Of a stretch of DNA of 64,000 nt, positions 58,100 through 64,000 are shown in pieces. Numbering within the stretch: the stretch's first letter is position 1; every line of letters starts with the position of its first letter. The translations under genes were made by a program, and so were the position numbers. Origin of the DNA: Diplolepis rosae. Lineage: Eukaryota; Arthropoda; Insecta; Hymenoptera; Diplolepididae. Location of the stretch: positions 496,001-560,000 of the forward strand of contig JAPYXD010000700.1 in NCBI GenBank assembly GCA_030998225.1. The letters run 5' to 3'. The notes beneath the pieces are model-generated. The model saw nothing but the letters and a program-made list of their open reading frames with translations, had not been told where the DNA came from and made no database searches.

Positions 58100-61000
58100 C
58101 TTGTACAAGCACAACTTTTTCCGGTGTCAGTTCTTCTCTGACTGCATTTTCTGTTGTTTTCTGCTTTATTCTTGACTTGTCTTGGCATTTGTTTTTTAGT
58201 CTCCGTACCCCACAATATCAGGCTCAAGTCCCTCACAAATTTAGAGTCGTTTTTCCTTTTCATACCATCCCAAACGTCTCTATGGACATGGTAATTTAGA
58301 CCTAGGTGTACCTATTGGATAAAGATATTTAAAATAAAAATATTATTCCATAAACATTATTAGAGTAGGCCTCACAGTCTCTATGAGATTCAAAATAGAT
58401 TACGAATTGTACTTTTTTAATGCTTTTTTACAAAAATGGGATATTTTTTTTCTATTGCATTTCTGTGTAACATGTTTTGAGGTCTTATGTCTTCTGTAAA
58501 TGAATTGTATAATCTCTCAATAAAGTATCATTAAAACGTTCTTAAATATTTAAAGGATTTTTACAAAAATATTATTTGGAAAACTGCCACCACGTTATTT
58601 TTGTTCCTTAGGACTTGAGAATATTTCTCTAGGGTATTTATCTCCGAAAAAAGATTTCAAATAACAAAAAAAATTATGTAATCATTTTCGAAGGTGTTTT
58701 AAAATATGAAATGATCTTTTATGGATCAATATTATACCTAGTAAAATCTGGCAAATTTTAAAGAAACTTCGGACATACAAAAAAGTTGTGACTATAGAGA
58801 CCAAATCTTAAAAATAATGATACTCACTCGATCCTCTTCACCTTCAATGAAACGCTCATAGTTCTGAATGGCACTCAAGGTACGACGCCGACGTGATTTT
58901 ATAGAAATGTCTGGTAGTTGAAATTTCTCCACCTCAGTATTAACAGAAGCCACTGGTTGCCGTGGTGTATTTTTGGCACAGGAGCTTGTATGTGGTGATT
59001 GCTGTGTGGCACTACTTTCAGCAATATTACCAGAAATTGATTCCACTAAAGTACTTCTTTGATTATTATTTTGTATTGGGACTTTGGAATTCTCTTTGAC
59101 TCCAGGTTTCGCAACGATTTCAGATAGCATTCGAAGAGATGTTTGTTGTCCCATGAGCTCTGAAAATAATTATTTAGAAATTTGAAAGATGCAAGCTTTT
59201 GAAAAATTTTCTTTTCAAATACTATTACAAATTTCAGATCTCAATCATTGGAAAATGTTCATTTTCACGTACACGATTGAGACATCGTATGTAAAAAGAG
59301 CTGCCTCAATTGTATGATAAAAACAGATTTAAAAAGTACAATAATATTCTATATTTAACATAATGTAATTTTTTAGGAATATCAATTTTTATAAATATTA
59401 GAAACATTGCTATTAAATTTTAAATGACTTTCTTAACTTATATTCAGTTTAAAAAAAGTGTGCTACCAACCATTATCTCCATCAGAATCGAAGTCTTCTG
59501 AGATGCGATCTGTATCGGTAGATTCAACTGACAGACTCCTACCAGCACTCCTGAAATCTATTTCTGTTTCATTTTGGCGTGAATTTGAATGTCCTAAAAA
59601 TATCCAGAAATATATGAAATTTTTAAAGAAAAATTATATAAAAAATGATTCGCAACTTAATGAAGATACTTTCCATTGTTATTTGCTGGTAAATCATTCT
59701 CTTCTTGGAGTAGATCTGAACTCTCTGAAAATATAGACAAATGTTTAGTTTATTAAACTCCTTAAGTTTAATTAAGAAATTATTAACTTTGCAGAAATAT
59801 TAGAATATGAATGATCAGGAAGTAAATGTAGATACTTGACTTTGCTTTTATTAACTCGTCTTTTTTCAAGTCCTTCCAAATCTTCATCTTCTGACGATAC
59901 CGACGATGCAGAATCAAGTCGAGCACGGTTTTTCAGGAGCTCCTCGTGTCTTTTCAAAATTTTATTATTTTGTTGATTTTTCGATTTCATCTTGACAAAA
60001 TCAACTTTTTTCTTGGTTCTCTGAAAGAAAATATCGAAACTTGGATGTAACACTTTATTTTATTAGTACGTCTAAAATTTGAAACTACGATTAAGAAATG
60101 ACAATAAGATGAAGAAATTATTTAATTATGATTTCTCTTACTTTCTTAGACGTCGTTGCTTCTCCGCTACCTCCAATATTGGAAGAAAAACTCAACATTC
60201 TCCGGCTTGAGTATCTCAAACGCCTTTTGTCTTTCTGTCCCTTAATATCTGCTTCACTTACTAGGAAAGAAGGTGTATTTTTCATTTTCGTGACAATTTA
60301 TAATAGAACCAATTAAGCTTAGTACGTGGTAGCCTAATGTAACTGAAGTTCGCACAGCTTATAACCGAAAATCTATTTTTTTTTCAATCACTGAAATAAA
60401 TTCTTTAGCAATAATATAGAGTAATTAATTATTTTGGATGGCAATCATGATATGAAAACTACGTGAAAATCCACCCACGTACTCTAATGTATAAATATTT
60501 TATTTTAATTCTAATCTTATTTTAAAATTGCATGCAGTTAAACTATTCAAATATATTTATGGAAAATATTTAAATGTATACTTACTACTAGAGTTCTAAA
60601 TTTCTTGGACATTTAAAATCCGGTCACTTTCTCGTGACTGTGACCGTCATTTTAAGACAACATGAGAATTTACAGAGAATTTAAGGGAATTTTACCATAC
60701 CTTCGCTAATATTTTCTTTATCATTAAACCTTATAATATTGTAAATTTATTTCCAAACACTATGAATTGCAGTAGTGAAGGTTTCATAAAAATAAACTAC
60801 GAAAAATTTCAAGTTTTATCGGAATTCAATATCAAAAATTTTTTTTTATAGCCATTATATTAAATTCAAACATAAAGAAGAAGTAATTCAAGTTTTCTTC
60901 GCACAAATTACACTTTATTTAAATAATTGTTTGACAGTTTCGGGACAGTTTATGCACTTTTTTAAGTGCTCTATTTGTCGAGTGGCATGCTTTCTGTACA

Positions 61001-61518
61001 TCTGATCACAGTATTTGCACTTGAAAGAAGCTTTATTTTGTTTATCAATAATTAAAAAAAAAAATTCCAAACTATATTCTTTTCTTTTTCCATTTTTATT
61101 GCGCACGTTACACGAACTTCCAGAACAAAGCATTTATCAAAAACAATTGAAACCTTGAACCGTTACGGAAAAATATTTTTAAATTCTCATAAATTCTTGA
61201 AGAGCACATTCATCAGAGAAATTCTCAGTCATATTCCCGTGCTCCCAGACATATTCTCGGTCACATAAACTCTTTAGAACTCTACTTACAACCAAGCAAG
61301 AGTATATACGAGTTGAATAAATAGTCATCCTTATCCTTAGTGCCATTCCACCATGCTTTATACTTATGGCCTGCTTTAAAGTCCTTCTCATTCCTTGGAA
61401 CAAAATTTCCCAATGAAGTTATCGGTATCACTTTTTCACGTTCACTACCGAAGTAAACTAACGCAGTCGTAATTGCTCTTGACGACATCTTGTTTAATTT
61501 TTTCGAGAGCCCATTCAT
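58100..61518 (-). pseudogene. BEN-domain protein gene, multi-exon, probably broken
   Basis: Exon 1 (61518 or 61487 to 61290) codes SRAITTALVYFGSEREKVIP ... YILLLG, the N-terminal domain common to insect BEN/DUF4806-type proteins. It splices in phase to 60260-60142 (SEADIKGQKDKRRLRYSSRR), then 60020 to about 59830 (lysine-rich, then acidic SSVSSEDEDLEG). A small exon near 59724-59680 is uncertain. Then 59593-59471, 59159-58828 (MGQQTSLRMLSEIVAK; SRRRRTLSAIQ) and 58311-58100. The last carries VHLGLNYHVHRDVWDGM and DSKFVRDLSLILWGTET, then in another frame LTPEKVVLVQ: a BEN domain split by an apparent one-base deletion in an A-run near 58192-58197. A sequencing error there would restore an intact gene. 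Role: BEN proteins bind DNA or chromatin; specific function unknown. The 3' end was not found. Confidence 0.65.
60915..61133 (-). CDS. BED-like zinc finger ORF inside BEN intron 1
   Basis: A 72-codon frame ends in FKCKYCDQMYRKHATRQIEH and LKKCINCPE, a C-x2-C ... H-x4/5-C BED-type finger. The stop TAA overlaps an AATAAA signal, as if this were a terminal exon. It lies on the same strand between exons 1 and 2 of the BEN gene. It could be an alternative 3' exon or a transposon fragment; no clear acceptor was identified. Confidence 0.45.
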   Translation of the reverse strand: MLCSGSSCNVRNKNGKRKEYSLEFFFLIIDKQNKASFKCKYCDQMYRKHATRQIEHLKKCINCPETVKQLFK

Positions 61519-61828
61519 CGTTTCATGTTTCCTTTGTTTTAATTAATAAATGCCAAGTGCCGGTGTTGCCAGTGGTTACCGGTTGTGCGTTTAAATTCAC
61601 GTGCTTCTTCAAATTAGGGGCACATGCGCGTAGTAGTCAGATGCTCCTTTAAGGAGAACTCACACTATAATTTCTTGTATAATGTCTGATAATGTACATA
61701 CATACGATTAACGATAATAATAAATTCAACTGTATCATATATATTAGTAAGTTTTTTCAACTTATGTACAAGGAAATAGGAAGTGTGACATTTATTTTAA
61801 TTAAAGTTTTAAAAAAATACAATTCCGT
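61519..61828. promoter_or_regulatory. Divergent intergenic region
   Basis: Lies between the minus-strand BEN gene and a plus-strand candidate gene and could be a shared promoter. No core-promoter motif can be chosen with confidence. Confidence 0.3.
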
Positions 61829-62217
61829 ATGAACATGCCTTTATTTCTTGCCTTGTGGGAGTACGATGCAGTACCATCGTATGATGTTAATTTCTTTTTG
61901 AAACATCCTGAAATTGTGCAGTTAACATTTATGACAAAAATGAAAAGTAAAAAGACGAAATCAGATTTTGAAAAAATCAAAATCCAAGTTAAAGTGAAAA
62001 GTTTTGATTATTTGCTACCTCTTTATCGCAATTCAGAAGCAAGAAGATGGAATAATAGTGATAATAAAGTAAGTATGTATAATATATCCTAACAGTATGT
62101 ATTATAACACAACCTCACGGTTCAGTGTTTTCATCTTGCTCAATGCATAAATAATATTATAATTTTTTAAGTTCAACGTATAGATATTTACAAGAGATGT
62201 ACAGTATTTTTTCATTC

Positions 62218-62712
62218 TCGAATAAGTTTATTTAAAAGTGTTCGTAAAAAGTCAATAATAACGAATAGCAAGCATTTTTTAAATAATTAATATGAATATT
62301 TTCACAAGATTTCCCACTTTTCACTTCTAAAGTTTATTTTCTTTAGAAGAATAATAATTTATTTAAAAAAAAACATATTTCCCTCTGCATTGTACAGTTT
62401 TTGTTTTATTTAAAATGTTTTTCAACATCTGAGGGTGTTTTAGTAATAAAAATACTATAAAACAAAACACAAAATTGATTTCTTGGAAGACATGCTGTCT
62501 TAACATAATGTAATTTTTTAGAATTATCAATTTGTATAAATATTAGAAACTGCTTTTAAATTATAAATCACTTTCTTAACAATGCAAAGAGGGAAATATG
62601 TTTTTTTAATGCATTATTATTCTTCTAAAGAACATAAACTTTAGAATTGAAAAATGGGATTCGTTATTATTGATTGTTTTCTGAACACTTTCAAATGAAC
62701 TTCATTAAAAGG
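62218..62712. repeat. Palindromic element in an intron
   Basis: The left arm (62218-62395) and the inverse of the right arm (62585-62712) share AAAGTGTTC, CAATAATAACGAAT, CTAAAGTTTATTTTCTTTAG and AAACATATTTCCCTCTG. The centre (about 62500-62580) is a diverged copy of 59355-59440, from a BEN-gene intron. Confidence 0.7.
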
Positions 62713-63097
62713 AATCACTCCGTAATGTACAGATTCGTAATGGAGAACCGCAGATCAGGAAGTTATAAGAAATATTTGCAGCCAGAGTCGGATGAACCGA
62801 TTCCATTATCCTTCTGGAAAAAATATAAACATTGTGACCAGGAGGTAAATTAGTAATACTTGCATACACTGCTGTGAATTATATTAATTTCTAACACCGA
62901 AAGCAGAGGTTTAATTAATTTAACCTTATTAGGACGCTGAATCTGCAATTGAAGATTTGTTTTATAAGGCAGAAAATAAGAAGTAGTCATGATGATGACA
63001 TACATGTTGCTGATTATTTTTTTGATACGGAGAATCATCATGACAGCTCTGATTATACGAAGGATGACGCAATTAATGACCCTGAAAGTAGTACAAC

Positions 63098-63404
63098 CAG
63101 GGACGGATCCAGGGGGGTGGTCCTGGGGGTCCGGACCCCCCCCCCCCACGAAATATCAGACTCCCTCAAATCTCAACACCCGTACAGCACACGGTCTCCG
63201 GATTTGTGGAAATGAAACTCAAATAACGCAAATAAACACATAATTTAATAAGCAATCACTAGCGAAAAAATTCGAGTTTGTCTAACACAATTCTAACGTC
63301 ACGTTTTGTGAAAGCCAAAATATCTTTTATTTTTAAATTTTTTAAAATTTATTTTTTTATCGGACCCCCCCCCAAAAAAATTTTTTTTTCTAGATTCGTC
63401 CCTG
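63098..63404. mobile_element. hAT-type MITE, 307 bp
   Basis: Ends CAGGGACGGATCC and GATTCGTCCCTG are inverted. A perfect 8-bp target duplication AGTACAAC flanks it (63090-63097, 63405-63412). The 8-bp duplication and CAGGG ends are typical of non-autonomous hAT elements. Internal G/C homopolymers and AT-rich sequence carry no gene. Confidence 0.85.
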
Positions 63405-63430
63405 AGTACAACTGCTATGATTGTTGATGA

Positions 63431-64000
63431 TTCAGCACAAGAATTGGAGGTATGTAGTACAGACAAATTTCACCAATTTATTCAATAAACGATGAAATGA
63501 TTTCTAGTTATCCATAGACTAACTTTTGCAAAATCATCCCTAACTAAAACTAAAAGAATGCAATGAAATTTATAAGGATTACAAGTTAATTTCAACAAAT
63601 TTAGGATAAATTCATAATACCTCAAAAGAATTCAAATGAATTGCAAAACATATTTCCAAATTTCTTTAAATCATCGCGAACCTACGAAGTGTATCACTTT
63701 TTGAGAATTAATTCTTGGAAATTCTTTGAAACTGTATTGAATTTTTTTTAATGCCCTTATAATCGTTGGAAATTTCTTGATCTTTTTTTTTATCTCTTGT
63801 AAATGACTTGGAATCTTTTAAAATACCCTATAATATTTTAAATCCTTAGAAATCGCTTTAAATTATGGAAATCAATTGAAAGTTTCTTGGAATCTTTTAA
63901 ACTCACACAAAAATTGACAAATCCTTTGTAGTCCTTTGAAATTTCTTAAAACTTGTTGAAGCTCTTGAAAATGCCTTGGAATCTTGTGAAATACCGTACA
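63431..64000. other. No gene seen
   Basis: AT-rich. From about 63690 it contains many loose repeats of the type GGAATCTTTTAAAAT / GAAATTTCTT, a degenerate simple-sequence region running to the window edge. Confidence 0.4.

Larger units (their letters stand above)
61829..63430 (+). pseudogene. Unrecognised plus-strand multi-exon gene
   Basis: Candidate exons: 61829 to about 62068 (MNMPLFLALWEYDAVPSYDV; donor AAAGTAAGTATG), about 62727-62843 (YKKYLQPESDEPIPLSFWKK; donor GAGGTAAAT) and from 62933 (DAESAIEDLFYKAENKK, then in a shifted frame HVADYFFDTENHHDSSDYTK). The last exon resumes after a 307-bp MITE insertion with TAMIVDDSAQELE and donor GTATGT. The frame change and insertion suggest the copy is broken. 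Family not recognised; the gene would be divergent from the BEN gene. Confidence 0.4.

Overview
This 64 kb window looks like a repeat-rich, gene-poor stretch of an AT-rich insect genome. That view rests on the element families present: Harbinger-type (ISL2EU-like) transposons with a THAP/DDE transposase and a YqaJ protein, mariner, a metazoan CACTA-like element, Ty3/gypsy elements with an errantivirus-type envelope remnant, a Foldback-like element, and BEN- and DUF4806-type proteins. No bacterial operon, rRNA, CRISPR array or clear housekeeping gene is visible. The species cannot be named from sequence alone.

Layout. 1-5.3 kb: tRNA-like palindrome, a 12-copy minisatellite, short duplications and a palindromic MITE. 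5.3-8.5 kb: broken DDE/SWIM transposase, gypsy pol remnant, and a cluster of a dispersed repeat. 8.7-17.8 kb: an old LTR split by an 8.3 kb CACTA-like transposon that carries a 745-751 aa DDE transposase and a five-exon DUF4806 companion gene, both on the minus strand. 18.0-24.1 kb: truncated mariner, then an ISL2EU-like element with convergent YqaJ (+) and THAP/DDE (-) pseudogenes. 24.2-27.8 kb: decayed gypsy element (element G) with a tRNA-type primer site, gag, protease/RT and integrase. 28.2-55.3 kb: a nest of retroelements. A gypsy element (H) has its gag/pro junction interrupted by an LTR of element E (LTR1). A second, nearly identical LTR (LTR2) plus flank lies 10.7 kb further on, after an env-bearing, polypurine-tract-bearing internal region. 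H's RNase H is interrupted by another solo LTR, and its integrase by a 6.5 kb Foldback-like element with a perfect 9-bp target duplication. 56-64 kb: tandem and palindromic repeats, a multi-exon BEN-domain gene (probably broken), and a possible plus-strand gene whose exon is split by a 307 bp hAT-type MITE.

The most unusual signal is structural. Element E's LTR carries three hairpins with a constant 10-nt loop (CATCTCAAAA) on differing stems, in all three LTR copies. The unrelated solo LTR at 45.1-46.2 kb carries its own series of three or four hairpins with a different constant loop (about ACGTRAAAC) on differing stems. A second theme is a family of palindromic elements that share the terminus CCCTATTGAAAAAC but have different 12-bp minisatellite interiors.

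Most coding regions here are transposon genes and most are broken. The best-preserved coding units are the CACTA transposase and its spliced DUF4806 companion. Exon models are read from GT/AG signals and phase only and have no transcript support.
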